From assembly GCA_002081555.1 (NCBI GenBank), contig MZNV01001836.1:1-32735 (forward strand): a stretch of DNA of 32,735 nucleotides, written 5' to 3'. The notes beneath the pieces were generated by a model. That model did no database searches. It saw only the letters and a list, made by a program, of their open reading frames with translations, and had not been told where the DNA came from. The translations under genes were made by a program, and so were the position numbers. Origin of the DNA: Protostelium mycophagum (Eukaryota; Evosea; Variosea; Protosteliida; Protosteliaceae). Positions 9,640-22,811 of the stretch are shown here, piece by piece; positions within the stretch are counted from its first letter, which is position 1, and each line of letters begins with the position of its first letter.

Positions 9640-12150
9640 ATGAACGGTGCAGACGAACCACTTAAAATCATTATCAAGAAAGCCAGCCTGGGTGCTTCAC
9701 CAGGTCTCAACCACCATGCTCCAGGGGCTCCCAACTCGGGAGGCAACCCTCCTGCTTTAACTTCATTGCCCGTGCCAGATCTATTATCAAGAGGAGGAGG
9801 CCCTGCATTCCAGAAAGCTATACAACAAGGACTTGCTCAGATTGAATCATGGAAGGAGTCTGAGGTCCAAGACCTCAAGAATGAGGTAAATCACTCTTCT
9901 TGACGTCATCATAGATCATAATATGATTTCAATCAAATCTTTACCTGTTCTGACACAATACAGCTTGAGGCGATGAGGAAAACAATGCGCGAATATCAAG
10001 CCAGTGTCCAAACTCAAATCTCCCAAGTCGAAGCCTGGAAATCAGGAACCTCCATACCTCCTACAACCCCTGTTGACAACACAACTAATTACAATGGCAA
10101 TGGAAAATCTTCAGCAGGCAAAGCTGTACAGAAGACTCCAGCCAAAAAGAGAAAGGACAAAGTGACAGAACCACCAAAATCTCTTCGAAAAAAGCAACGA
10201 ATAGATGTGGGCCCTCATGTTCTATATTATATAACTGCTAATCTATACAGGACTCTAGTTCAGATTCTGAGGCCAAAGGTGGACACATTTTCACTCTCTC
10301 TTTATCATTATCCTGGTTATTTTTTATATTTACAAGTGCTAGATCCAGCCGTCAGAGAAGAGGACATCAATGACTCATCTGATGAAGAGATTGTAGAGAT
10401 AGATGACAGCGATGCACAAGAAGGAAGTAACAAAAAAGGATCTAAAATGAACACCAGGTAACTATCTTTAAAATTCATACACTGCCCACGTGCAGCCTGT
10501 GAAACAATTAATTTATGTTTTTAGCCGAGGAAAGGCCCCAGACAAAAGAGGCAGAAATAGGAAGGGACTCGACACTTCAGGCCACGTCAGCGGCAAAGGA
10601 AGAGGCCGGCCAAAACCCACACCAAAAGCCAAAGGAAAGAATATCAAGAGGAAAAAAGAGTGAGTCTACACCGTTGTAGATACGACAGAATATTTATTTT
10701 TTTCAGCGATTACAGTGAGGAAGAGGACGAAGAAGACGACGATGATCATTTGTTTAAGGCTTCCGAACTTTTGAACCCACCAAAAAACAATTTTTGGGCA
10801 GATATTGATCCTTGGTTTGCTTATTTTACAGAGGAGGACTACCGATTTATTTCTCCACAACAGGTGAATTTTTTGTTTTGAAAACATGCTCAAAAAACAT
10901 CGAGAAGCATCAGACATCCATTTTAATAAAAAAAACAATATTGTGTAGAAAATCCACCGAATTTTCTGTGTGTTTTTGTTTCTTATTATCATTGTAGATG
11001 GACCCAGACGACCCAGCATTCCACATACCGCCCTTGGGAAGATCACAAGAAGAAGGTCTGGGCAATTCATCGCGGCAAGAAAATTACGATCCGAATAAGC
11101 CCGCAGTTTCTTGTGGCGAAGTCACACAGAGGCTCTTGTCTGCTTTCATCGACGAAAAGGTGAGGAAAAATGTCTTGGGGATCTACAACGAAGAGAAAAT
11201 TCACGAAAATGTCAGGTGATTACCGGAGAGAATGGACCAAGTTTAGATAGTTTATTGCGAGAAGACCACGAGGTTTGTCAATACAACTATATCTATAACT
11301 TCACTTCTCATTACGTTTACTGCAATTTCTTGTAAAAAAATAATCGTCGACAAAATTCAATCAGTTTCTCTGCAGAAAAATTTCACATCTACAACGATGA
11401 TTACAACCAAAATTTCTCCCTATTTATATTTTCGTAGAATCGCCAACCCGCCTGGTTTTCACCGCGTGATACTTGTCTCTATTCTACAGAATCAGAATAT
11501 CTACCGCTGCACGTGCCCCCCACATATGATTATAGCTTCTCGAAGATGTTGTCTCTGGAAGAAAGAATCAAGCTCGAGCTGCGCAGCATCGGACTATTAG
11601 ATGACGAAGACTTAGACGTGAGTTTTTCTGTGATATCTTCGTGACGCAAAGCTCGCTGGAAATCTAAAAAAAATGCAACGCAATCCGTTTTACATTTTAT
11701 TTCTACAAAATTTGGTGTAAAATATACAAACAATAATATTTATTGAATGAATATCAAAAAATCGCTTTTTGAGCCGACAGAAAAATAAATTGACTCGTTG
11801 TAGATCGACACGTTACACAGAGAAGACGACGAGATCTGTTCTGAGCTGAGAAAGAATCAACACGCCCTGAAAGAGAGGTTAAAGGTGAACAACGCCGTGC
11901 GGACAAAACTAGCGGCGCTCGTTCTACAACGCATGGAACAAGAAGAAAAGGAAAGGAAGGAAAAGGAGACGAACCGACTCTTGGAACGAGAATATGTCAA
12001 AAAAGTGGTGAGTTGGATTTTTCCTTTGAATTTGAAAATATTTTCTACAGAAAAAATGGATTTTTTGGTGGAATTGTTCATTTTGTTGAAAATTCACAGA
12101 AGAGGAAAGCAAAACTGGGACGAAAGCATTCAAAAATGGAGGTAACATGA
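9640..12150 (+). CDS. TADA3: Transcriptional adapter Ada3 (TADA3/Ngg1-like), SAGA/ATAC acetyltransferase subunit
   Basis: Multi-exon plus-strand gene starting at ATG 9640. After a Gly/Pro/Ser-rich lead-in (PGLNHHAPGAPNS) comes a coiled-coil segment (QQGLAQIESWKESEVQDL), a Lys-rich linker, acidic blocks (EIVEIDDSDAQEG, SEEEDEEDDDD) and an AT-hook (GRGRPKP). The diagnostic part follows: FWADIDPWFAYFTEEDYRFI, FHIPPLGR, CGEVTQRLLSAFIDEK, then SLEERIKLELRSIGLLDDED and a long charged coiled coil ending near KRKAKLGRKHSKMEV. These match the conserved C-terminal Ada3 domain that tethers Ada2-Gcn5 to SAGA-type histone acetyltransferase complexes in the nucleus. The acidic/AT-hook insert is unusual compared with fungal and animal Ada3. 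A very short exon between about 11271 and 11490 is uncertain. Introns at 9889, 10661, 11161 and 11340-11490 carry the palindromic words described in the findings. Confidence 0.85.
10665..10680. repeat. Intronic palindrome TCTACAccgtTGTAGA
   Basis: An inverted repeat that starts right after the gtgag donor of an Ada3 intron. It belongs to the CTACAACG-type family seen in introns of several genes. Confidence 0.6.
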
Positions 12151-12980
12151 CCACCGTTTCAGTGCACAAGGAATATAGAGTATCGCTGGGACGTTTGAAT
12201 TTTGAATCCGTCATTTTGGAGGGAGTCCAGCAAATATCTCCCGACCAAAATAAACAAAAAGAATTTGAGTCGGAGGTTTGATATCAATAATTGAAATTTG
12301 ATGATACATTTGTCCAGCGACCTGTACACCTGTGGCATGGTTTTTATTGTCATGTGCAGGCATTATTATAATTTGTAGTGCATAATGACTAAAATATCAC
12401 ATTATGTACTGTGTATAAAGGATATGTCAGGCATCAGCTGGTTCAGACCTGAAATGACAGGCTCAGGGCTTGAAGCAGTTTGCACAGCCCCTACAAGTGT
12501 TTTGGCATGTGTGCACTGTAGATTGTGGCCAGGTATTTTTTACCCAATAAATACCAATAATAAAATAAAACTTGAAAATGCCCCTGAGTTCTGCATTTGA
12601 TACCTCCAAGCCCACATTTTATTTATATCTAAAGCAAGCTGTCTGCGTGGGCTTGGTCACTTAACATGTGATGAGAAAGTTCTCACTCAAACAAATTTTT
12701 GCCCCAAGTACAGTCTAGCTGAACAAAACTGCAATGAACAGCAACACGCCAACTTCCGATGACCCACTGCAAAAATAGTGCAAACAAGCTCAATTTTGGC
12801 GGGACAAAAATATTCCTGACGTCTTTTTACAATTCTGTTTTTTCAAAAAAAATTATAGCAACTTTCGCCCGCGTCACTTCGCATCAGTTCCATTGACCAC
12901 TGAGGAATTTGGAATCGGAAAATCTCTGTCGAGAAAATATAAAAAGAAACAATGTCATGTTATACTATTTATATACTTGC
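12151..12980. other. AT-rich intergenic stretch, 830 bp, no gene seen
   Basis: AATAAA at 12249-12254 is a plausible poly(A) signal for Ada3. A short inverted repeat, CATAATG (12381-12387) and CATTATG (12400-12406), is present. Open frames such as 12385-12600 have no recognisable domain and untypical composition. The stretch differs from the compact spacing elsewhere and might hold decayed insertion DNA, but no terminal repeats or coding remnant were identified. Confidence 0.4.
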
Positions 12981-15900
12981 TTATGCCACGTCATCATAGA
13001 TAGGGTTCATCACTTCAGCGTTGTTAGCGACATAGAGTGGGTTGTCCAGAACTCCATCACCACCAAAGTCCATCATCGCGGCGAACTCTGATTCGTCAGG
13101 CTTGCGGACCAGCTTGGCGACCAAAGCGACGGCAGCGGCAGCTCCAAGCGCTCCTCCGACTGAACCTGCCGCAATCGCGGCGGTCAGTTTGTTTTCGCCT
13201 GTGGCAACGGGAACGGCGATGGGTGATGTGACTTGGATCTGGATGACAGCTGTGACGGACCTTCTGCTGCTCTGAACATCTTCGACTTCAGCTCCGGCGC
13301 CCAAATCGTCGATGGTAATCTGGACAGAGTGGTTGCCGACTGACGCGGAGCTCTTGGAGTTGAACCTCAAGAACTGAATGTAAGTCCTCAGCAACGATTG
13401 GGAGGCTGTACAGTTGATCATGGTTCTGTCCTTGTTGTAGACACAATCCGTGACGTTGTTTCTGCGAAAGACGAAGGCGGTGGTGGTGTTGAGCTGCAGT
13501 CCCGCAGAATCATCCTTCAGGTATCTGATGACCATGTTGATGGGGATGGAGGAGGCATCTGGGTCTGCAAAAGTGGTTCCGTTGAAGATGGGAATGTTGG
13601 ATCCTTGGACCACAGAGAACGGTCCACCGACTGTCAGAGTGGGGGGCTGGTTAATCGTCTTCACTCTGATGACGGGGATGTAGTACAGTGCAGAGGGAGC
13701 GATGTAGTCGTCAATCACGAAGAAGGCGGGGACGGCGTACACTTTTCCGAAAGTGTTAAATTCCGGTACAAAAAGCAGACGGAACACTCCGGGAGAAGTC
13801 TGAAATCGATCAGCGAAAAATAATTTTTTGATGAAAATGATGCTGACCTGATCAACATAGTTGATGTTGCTTCCAGTGCTGACAATGACATCACCCTTGG
13901 AGCAGGTGTCGTTATCAGCGTGGTAAATGCAACTGTAGATGCTTCCTTTGAATGGTGGTACGTTGACGACACCTCGAAGTGAGCTCAGAGGTGAGTCGAT
14001 GTCTTCTGCGGACCAAGTGAGAGTGGCTGTCTGGTTGTAGTAGATCGAGAAGTTGGCGGGGCCGGGTGTCAGGACGGGTGGCTTGTTGATGTGATCCACA
14101 TCAATGACAACGTTAATAGTGGTGACCCCCTGGTCAGTGATGTCATCATCTTTGATGGTAACGGTGAAGTTTGCGAAGTTGGTACCCCATTGGTTGAATG
14201 GGCCAGTGTACAGCAGCTCGTTGACCTGTCGACACGTCAACACATGTCAATTTGACGTTGTGATGACATCACCTCTACTGGAATCTCTGTGGTGTTTCCT
14301 TTGGTGAGAGGGATAGACTGCTTGTCCTCGTTCAGATAGGTGAATGTGCCGGCAAAATCTTCGGTGATGAAAATGGAGTAGGCCAGCTGTGAGGCGGGGG
14401 TATGATCGTCAGTTGCTGACAAGACGAATCTGGTCATTTGCTCTTGGTTGACTTTCCACAACTAGAAATTTCAGCTGAAATTCGCAAAAAATATATACTG
14501 ACCGGAAGGAAGGTGGGGACTGGCTTGAGGTTCACAAAGTTGACGAAAATTCGACCGGAACTGATCTCACTGGTTTGTTGTGCGGGATTCTTAGCTTGGT
14601 ATGTGAACTCGCTGAAGACAGTTCCAGCGGGGAAACTGTATGCTCCCTTGGGTGGGATATAGTACAGGGTTCTATTTTTAGATCAGTCTCGTTGTGACAT
14701 GGCGAAAAAAATCTCACCTTAAAGCGTCGCTGAAAACGGAGCCTGCAGACACGAGCTGGGTCATGGCAGAATCCAAGTATAACTGTCCTTTGGGTGCGGT
14801 GACGATTGTGATGGCCAGAGTGGAGAGGTCATCCGTGATGGAGGAGACATTCAACTGGAAGGGGGCAAGGGTGTTTGCAGGGAGTGTCACAACCACAGGG
14901 AATGCAGATGGAGGGTAAGAGCTCTGCTTGATGCTGATCTCACCGGTGTGGACGGAGGAGTTGGCGATTCCGTCACTGAACTGAAACTGCAGGGTGAAGA
15001 GAGGTGCTCCAGAGCTGAGCAATTCTGACACAAAGGTGAAAGCCCACTGTGTAGATGGAAGTGGCTTGTTGATGTAGCTGGAGTCCACCTTTACACCGTT
15101 GTAGTCGACGAGGTAGAAGGAGTCGGTGGGTGCGGGGATATTCAAGATGGAAAGTGTCAAAGCGTCGTTATCGACATCACTGCCAGAGAAACCTGGGAGG
15201 GACAAAGGCTTTCCAGACAGACCAGTGGTGACCCATCCGGACCCAGTGGGAGGGTGGTTGACATGTGTCACGTTGATGGAGAGTTCGTACTGAGTAGAAG
15301 CCAGGCTCAGAGGGTCGAAGAACACAAAAGTGATGGTGTCCACGTCATGGAAAAGTGGGGTGGGCACGTAAGTCAAGTTGAAGGCGGAGGTCAAACCGCT
15401 GATGTTTGAAACTCTCAGTGTGGAGTCCAACTTTCCGTTTCCAGACAACAAGTTGCCGTTCTGGTCGTACAATTTTCCGTTCACGGGGAAGTTGGAAATC
15501 TGCAAGTCTAAAGAGGCACCCTGTTGTCCATCGGGGTCAGTTCCTTGGATCGTGAAGGGGACGTGGGAGTCTTCCAGGCAGGTGATGGGCACAGTCAAGT
15601 CTGGTAACACTGCAGTGGGCTGCTTGTTTTGTGCTGCTTGGACTTGGATGGTGAGTGGCACGGAGTCGTTTCCGTAACTGTCTCGGGACACAAAAGTGAG
15701 TTGGCCGAGGCTACCAGCGATGAGTGAGTCTGTTGTGAAGGTGAAGACAAGTGTAGAGTGAGGGGCGAGGCCAGACTTGGCGGCACCAGACTGCATGGGG
15801 AGCGAGTCGGTGGATGTCAAATAAGTGACGAAGAAGTTGGTCACGTGGTTCAATCCGAAAGTAAGTGACACACTCTGTCAAACCGTCAGAGACTACAATG

Positions 15901-18900
15901 TCAAAGACAAGAACAAAATCACCTGGAGATCTGCGGTGTCTGGATCATCGATGTTGACGGTCGCTGTACAGTTGGTGAAGAATTCACAAACAACGATGGG
16001 CTGAGGTGTGCTGAGGACTGGGATATGGTTCACGAAAGCCACTTGGAATGTTGTAGAGTACAGGACAGAGGCCTGTCCGAGTCCGTCGATGAAAGCAAAC
16101 GTGATAGAATCACTGCCGTGGAAGTACTTGTTGGGGAAGTAAGTGAACCCGTATGTAGATGTGCGGGGTGTCACGGAAATGTCCTTTGTATTCTCGTTCA
16201 AGTTGAAAGGAAAATTGCCGGATATTGTGGCAGGCACTCTCACACCTCCAGATGACTGGATGTAACCGTTGGTAGGTGCGGTGTAGATGACCAAGGTCAA
16301 GTTGTCACCCTGTGTTCCGTCGATATCAGATCCAGTCACTGTCACGTCCATTCTGAAGTCTCCTTGTACGTCCACATCGTTCTTGGGGGTTTGTACGACG
16401 AGGTATGGAGGGTTGGAAGCAGCAGCGACAATTTGAATGGTCAAATCAGCAGAGCTGAGTGCACCCTTGTCCATGGCTTGGATGGTGAAGCTACCCAAGT
16501 TTCCACTGGCATAACTGTTCACACCGATGTTGATGTATCCAGTGAATTGTGGGCCGGCAGAAAGGGGAGAGACGAATCCCATGGCGGGAGGGGGGACAGT
16601 CAGGTCGGTGTGCTGAGATTCGTAATCTGTCGACACGGTGTCGATGCTGACCATATCCCATACTGTCATGTTGATGTGGACTTGGTCCTTGTGATCCGGG
16701 TCAGAAGCGGTGGTAGGGATGCGGCAGACTGCACCAAGGTTACAGACGACTTTGGTGTTAACTGTTGAGATGCTGGGGTTGTGGTTTACGGGTCTCACAG
16801 TGATGGGGGCAGAGTACACAATCGAGGAAGCACCGACAGGGTCGACGAAAACGAAGCTGAAGGAGTCTTGACCGTTGTTGTAAGGTGAAGGCTTGTAAGT
16901 GACAGTGTAGGATGATGTGCTTGTGGCTCCAGTGGCTGATGTTCTTAGAGTGTCAGAGAACACAGAGTTCTGGGTGATGAGATCTCCATCAGAGTTGTAC
17001 AAGCCACCGAGGGAAGGTAACTGTGTCACCACAAAGTTGAGTTCGGATCCGGAGGAACCATCTTGATCAGTACCGACAATAACGATGTCCTGGACCTTAG
17101 GAGATTCGTCCAAAGCGATGGGATTGGGGTTGTAATCTACCAAGGTGGGAGGGTTGTTGTTGGATGTCTGTACAGAGAGGACCAGGGGCTGGGACTGGTT
17201 ACGGTAAAGATCCACTGCTGCGAAAGTGATAGTACCAAGACTTCCGCTGGCACTTGGATCAAGTGTCAATGTGACAGACACGGATGACACAGGTGGCAGT
17301 CCGTTGATCATTTGACTGTTCTGAGTGGCATCGTTGTTGTAGTTGACAGCTCTGGAGCTCGATCCTGATGTCACATAGATGTGGGTGACGGAGCTTCCCA
17401 AGTTATAACCGGTCAAGAACAAGGTCTCAGAGTCATAAAGGTCGGGGTCTTGAACGTTCAAACTGAAGGAACAGTTTCTTACTCCTACTTGGCACAAAAC
17501 ACCGGTCCCGGTTGAGGACACTTGAGGCTGGTGGTTCACAAAGGCCACAACAAGTTGAGTGGTCTGCTGAGTAGAAGCGAGTCCCAAAACGTCGACAAGG
17601 TGGTAAGTGAAGGAGTATGTGCCGTTGTAGTACATGGCAGGGGTGTAGGTGATACCGAAGGTAGAAGTGCTGATTGTCGATGTCGTCAAGGCGACAACGG
17701 AGCCAACGGCGAGAGAGGCACCGCCTGCAGTGAGAGTACCACGAGAGGGCAGTTGGTCGATCACAAGCTGCAGCTTACTTCCCTGAGTTCCGTCGATATC
17801 TGTTCCGACAGCGGTAATAGACACAGCGGATTCTGTTGGAACATCAACAGAGGCGGTGGGGTTGATGTGGGTGGGTGCAGTGTTGGGTCCGGCAGAGAAG
17901 GGCACGCTGAGAGGTTCGGAGTAGTTTCTTCCGGTATCAACGGCTTGAAGTACAAAGTTGATCAGACTGCCAGCGGCCTGGTCTGTCAGGGTCAAGGTGA
18001 TGTCTGTGTAGAAGGACTGAGATGCAGATGTTGTCAAAGTGGTGTTTTCAAAGTTAAACGGGGTGGGTGAGGTCATTCCCTGGTTTTGGAAGTTGATATT
18101 TGACACTCCGGCTGCGTTGATCACGTTGAAGTTGTACAATGTCACAGTGCTTGTGTCTCCTCTGTCAGGATCGTTCACAAACAGTCTCATGGTGCAACTC
18201 TGTCCGATGGGGCAGATTTTACCACCAGGAGGGGATGCCACTGGAGGATGGTTGGTGAAGGGCACTGTGATTGAGAGAATCTGCTGGACACTTCCACCGA
18301 CAGGGTCTGTCATGGTCACGGGGATGGTCACAGTTCCGTTGAAGAAGAGGGGGGGACTGTACAACAAAGTGTAAGATGACTGGCCTGGGATTGATGACGT
18401 GGCTGTCAATTCTGACACGGGGAAAGATCCGGAGCTTGGGACTACAGCACCAGAGCTGCCGTAGTAAACGGTTCCAGTAGGTGGGAGTGTGACTCCAAAA
18501 GTCAAATGAGATCCCTGTACGCCATCCTGGTCGGTTCCAACTACCGTGATGGACAGCTGCTTTCCCTCGGTAACTACCAAAGAGGAAGGGTCGACGCTCA
18601 CAATGGAAGGAGGGGTGTTGGGGGCTGTGATAGTGGTGACGATGATGGAAGAGGATCCAGCGTTGGTATCGAATGATTGCACAGAGATGCTGCCCAAGTT
18701 GGCAGTTGCATTGGAATCCACATCGAAAGACACTGTCACAGTGGCGACGTTCTTCACGTTGGTCAGAGCAAAATTATTTGCAGCAGGGAGGTTGGCGGTG
18801 GTGCTGTCAGATTTGACCTTAGCATTGGTAACCTGTGAAAAATGAGTTTGGCTTCAATGACATCTCTACTCACAAAGGTGTTTCCAGACAAGGTGTTGGT

Positions 18901-21900
18901 AATGATTTTGAATTTCTGAATATCTCCAACATCCGGATCGTTGATGGTGTAGGAGAAGGAACAAGTCTTGCCCAGAGAGCACACAAAGTTGGAAGGTCCG
19001 TTCATCTGAGGGGGGGTATTGACGAAGTTGACCACGATATTGAGGTAGGCCACGTTAGATGGGGTGTTGGTGGTATCCAGTCCAAGGAAAGAGATGGTAG
19101 CGGGTCCGCTGAATCTCTCATTTGGCGCGAACGTGATGACATCTGTCAGACGAACGACGGAGTTGACACCTGTCATGAATCAGAGACGTCGACAATTATG
19201 ATAGAGAAATGTACCGATTGGTCTGTTGTTTACGAGCAAAGAAGCACTGCTGGGGTCGACACTCAAGATTTGAGCTGTCAGAGGAGTGTCATTGTCGGGG
19301 TCGCTCACGTAGTTGGCAAAGCTGAAGGGCTTGGTGGTCTTCTGATCCATGGTGAAACTGCCGTTCACCGCGTTGGGAGGGTTATTGAAGTGATTCACAC
19401 CGATGGTGGCCAAATAAGGTGCTGAGCTCTCACAGCCATCGTTCACCACAAAGTTGAAGGTCGAAGTGGCAAAGTAATATCTGTCTGTGATGATGCTGAA
19501 GTTCTGAGCAGCAGAGTAGGTGCCAAGTGTGGTCACAGCGACTCCTCCTTGAGTGATGGTCATGTTGGCAGGGAGAGAAGTGAATTTAACAAAGACTCCG
19601 TTGTTGTCATTGTCGGTCCCATAGATAGAGAGAACAGAGGCGGTGTTCTGATCGATAATTAAATTGACAGGGTTAGACGTGGGAACGGAGTTAAACTGTC
19701 AGAAATGTCAGAACGTCAAACATAAAACCTCGTGTCACCTTGACAGCGAGCTGACCGGTACCCCAACCGGCGAGAGAAGTGGTCATCACGGGGATGTTGG
19801 GCTTGTTGGACACCAAATCTGCGTTCCAGGCCAACTTGATTGAACCGGCAGCAGAGCTGGAGAACAGTCCCTGAGAGTCTAAAAACATACCAGCCAGGGG
19901 GACACCAGGCAATTTGTCGGGTAAAGTGATGGCTGCGTTCCATGAGAGGAAGGGTCTTACGGTGGTTGTGGTGGCGCCCTTTTGCTTATAGACGTTGGCT
20001 GAGTAGAGAGATTGTCCGTCAGCAGCGCTGTTCGTAATGGCGTCGGGGTAAGTGGTGGTGTCAGTCTTGGCGAAAATTAACACAGTTCTGTATGTGTTTG
20101 GTCTCCATCCAATGAAATCCACGGACCTGTCGACAAATCAGGCGTTGTCATGATGACGTCATCATGCTACGTACCATCCGGCGATGGCGGTGAGAGCTGA
20201 GGTCAACGCGGGTGATTCGGTCTTTCCGTTGGTTACTCTGTTATTAGCGATCCAATCGGCAGATGCCTGGGAAGTAGAGATGGATGTAGACAGAGGGTTG
20301 AACAGTTTGAAATTGCCGGCATCATTCGTCATAGATGCAACAGCCAAAGCCATACCGGCATTGGCGTTGGCAAAGTTTGTGAGATAAGAGCTCACATCCT
20401 TGAGGTCCTCAGTTGACATAGTGGCGTCGATGAGTACCACCACATCGTAGTAGTATAATCCTCTTGGAGCGTTGAAGACCATCGGAACTGTCAGGGTGTT
20501 GTCGGCATAACCGAGGTAGACGGTGGTGAGTCTGGGGTTAACAACCAAGTTGCTGTTAGACTGTTGGGAATAGACATAAGACTTTTGGTTGGGGTTGCAA
20601 GTGTTGGTTGGGACGTTACAAAACTGGCCGGACCAACCTGGGTTACAGGTACAAGTTCCTACAGAGAGTTAGAGGAGTGATGACGTCATCGTGTAACATA
20701 CCAGTCCCGGTAATTCCGTCGTTACAAACACCGTTGTTGCAGTTGGGGCAAACTGTGCAGTCAGGTCCGAAGTAGTTGATGTTGCAGGAAAGGCAAGCCG
20801 ATGTTGCGTTGAATCCGGAGGCACAAGTACAACATGCGGCAGGGTCTGTGCTTGTAGCAGTGCAGGAAGGCTTCAATGTACCAGTGTTGCAAAGTGGAGG
20901 AATAACCTCGATGTTGAGACAGTGCTGTCCTATCGAAACGTCAACTTTGTTTTAATGGATATCTGCTATACTGACCGATGGAGTAGGCGAGACCGGCCTG
21001 GAAACATCCGAAACATACTGCGTACTGTCCCTTGTCGCTTTGAGTGGGGGTCCAGCGCACTTGTCCAAATACGGGAGCACCACACGGACCCTTTGTACAG
21101 CTGCATCCACCTCTGGAGCAATTTGTTTGAGTGAAAGCCGCACCAGAGGGGATTCCAGAAGCAATCTGCAGATTATCAGAAAAAATTCTCAGAAAAATGT
21201 TGAGCTTACAAGTGCGACGGGAAACTTGGGTTGAAAGGGGTCATCAGCGATGACAGGGAATGTGAGTGTGGCGCCAACATTCACTTTGTATAAAGTACCG
21301 GCCTTATCGGTGGATGGTGAGGTTGTTTGAGCGCTGTGACGTCATCAGTGACAGCTCACAATATCTTACTCACGTGGTTCCGTTAGAAACGATCAAAGGC
21401 GATGACTTGATGCAGTAGGGCTGCCCACTGTTGGAAGCGATGGCAGCATCTACAGCGGCACCGTTTTGGACGGTCAGTTGGTCGGAGGCGGTCATTTGAA
21501 CATATCCCTGAGGGCAAGTACATTCCTGATTGGTGTTACAGGCAGCGGCAGGGGGATAGTAGGTATTTATGTAGTTAAGAATACCAACAGATCCTTGACC
21601 GTTGGCCCAGTAGTTGACATAGTTCTGCGCATCTATGTACGTAAGTTGCGGTACAGGCGTATGTAGATTTGATATTACCAGAGTCCTTGAGGTCGGAGCC
21701 GAAGTATTTTTTCCATTGAATTTTGAATGCCTCTTTGAACTGGTTTGTTGTGAACCCAGTGTTGAGCGTCAGCAGAGCCTCATTCATCAAGTAGACGAGA
21801 CCTGCACATTTCAGAGATCACCTCTTTGAATCATCTCATACGCTGGGTGTCTGTGCCTAAGGCGGCGGACCCGCATGATTGGGCGCAGTTTCCGACGTTA

Positions 21901-22811
21901 ACGATCTGAATGATGTAGTCCACCGGAACCGAAGCACCTCTGCTGTCCATCACCTGGTGCTGAGTCTGGTATAATCCAGAGGCGAGACCTCATAACATCA
22001 GATCACGTCCTCAAGGAAATGACAATCACCTCTGGTGTCAAAAGTGACTAATCCGGTGGGTGAGATCGAGAGTTGAGGGCAGCGTGTCCATGCACTATTC
22101 GACGCACCGAAGTTCTCCGCCTTATTAGCATCTCTAAAGGTGATGTTGTTTCCTTCGGGGTCGACAGCGGGGATTTGGTAGGTGTTGATCTGGTTGGCGG
22201 CCACGGCCACGATGGGAAGAGCGGCAGAGGCGGGGGAGTTGTTGGGGGCGAGTCCATCAATAATTACAGTGGCCTGAATGTTCCAGGGCTGGTCGGCATT
22301 ATTCTTCAGGATGGAAATACGTGCGTTGGCACTGTGGAAAGCGGTATAATTACCCGGAGCCTTGGGGTAAGTATCTATAAAACGTATCAAGAAAAGATTA
22401 AGAAAATGGCCCAATGGCTGAAAGACTCACAGGTGTAACTCCAAGAAGTGACCATCCAGTCATCTTGAAGGTTTACGGAGGTTACTTTGAGCCCTGTGAA
22501 GGGGGTGCTATTGCCATCTCCAAAATTAAAGGTGTAACCATTCTGGATGATTACGGACTGGCCTACGTTGGGTTTCGCTGGTGAAATGTCTGGAAATGAT
22601 CTTCTCCAGGCTGTTTGAACTCTGAACGTAATGACATTCCAGTCGGTAGGAGATAAATAGGTATAACTTATCGTTCCATAACGGAAATGTGTGGCTGTGT
22701 TAGTCAGTATGGAACGAATGAAACGGTTTCTAAAATGACGGAATCACCTTCTATGGAAATGAAGCAAAAGAGAAACAGCAAGAGTGCTCTCGCGAGGAAA
22801 ACCTTGAGCAT
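12981..22811 (-). CDS. Sib-like (similar to integrin beta) adhesion receptor with VWA and tandem cadherin-like repeats
   Basis: One long spliced gene, about 20 short introns, roughly 2,950 residues. It starts with a signal peptide (MLKVFLARALLLFLFCFI). The N-terminal ectodomain (HFRYGTISYTYL..DWNVITFRVQTAWRRSF) resembles Dictyostelium Sib proteins. An EGF-like Cys-rich stretch (CTCASGF, CNINYFGPDCTVCPNC, CNPGWSGQFC) follows at about 20920-20600, then a von Willebrand A domain (YYYDVVVLIDATMST, MIDAS as DxTxS) at about 20480-19900. Next comes a long array of cadherin-like modules (GTDQDG, PPTGTVYY, FVDPLGxAS, NHxPxV) over 19560-13300. One membrane helix (AAIAAGSVGGALGAAAAVAL) has overlapping GxxxG motifs. 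The tail holds NPLY and NPIY, the integrin-type talin-binding motifs. Sib proteins of Dictyostelium mediate phagocytic adhesion; a similar role is inferred. The repeat array makes it much longer than a bare VWA receptor. Several introns contain TGACGTCA or TGTCGACA. Confidence 0.88.
15968..18981 (-). repeat. Tandem about 750-bp (250-residue) super-repeat within the adhesion receptor
   Basis: Five Cys-pair motifs recur: CSLGKTC (18961-18981), CPIGQSC (18194-18214), CQVGVRNC (17471-17494), CNLGAVC (16724-16744), CEFFTNC (15968-15988). Start-to-start spacings are 767, 723, 747 and 756 nt. Each is followed by a DPD-type module and then by a GT/SDxDG module with a PxxGxxY loop (VVGTDQDG, AVGTDIDG, IVGTDQDG, VTGSDIDG, IQGTDPDG). 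The unit is thus a pair of cadherin-like domains, one with a probable disulfide. Most of the array (18757-15893) is one uninterrupted exon. Confidence 0.75.
20128..20161. repeat. Intronic palindromes TGTCGACA and TGACGTCA
   Basis: One short intron of the adhesion receptor contains TGTCGACA (20128-20135) next to its acceptor and TGACGTCA (20154-20161) about 26 bp away. Confidence 0.6.

Noticed and set aside
12385-12600. Plus-strand open frame with an ATG
   Set aside because: No recognisable domain, AT-rich surroundings, and codon use unlike the neighbouring genes.
13398-19425. Several long plus-strand open frames across the receptor gene (for example 17522-18070 and 18835-19425)
   Set aside because: They are antisense shadows of the repeat array, with Gly/Val/Arg/Cys-heavy composition and no domains.
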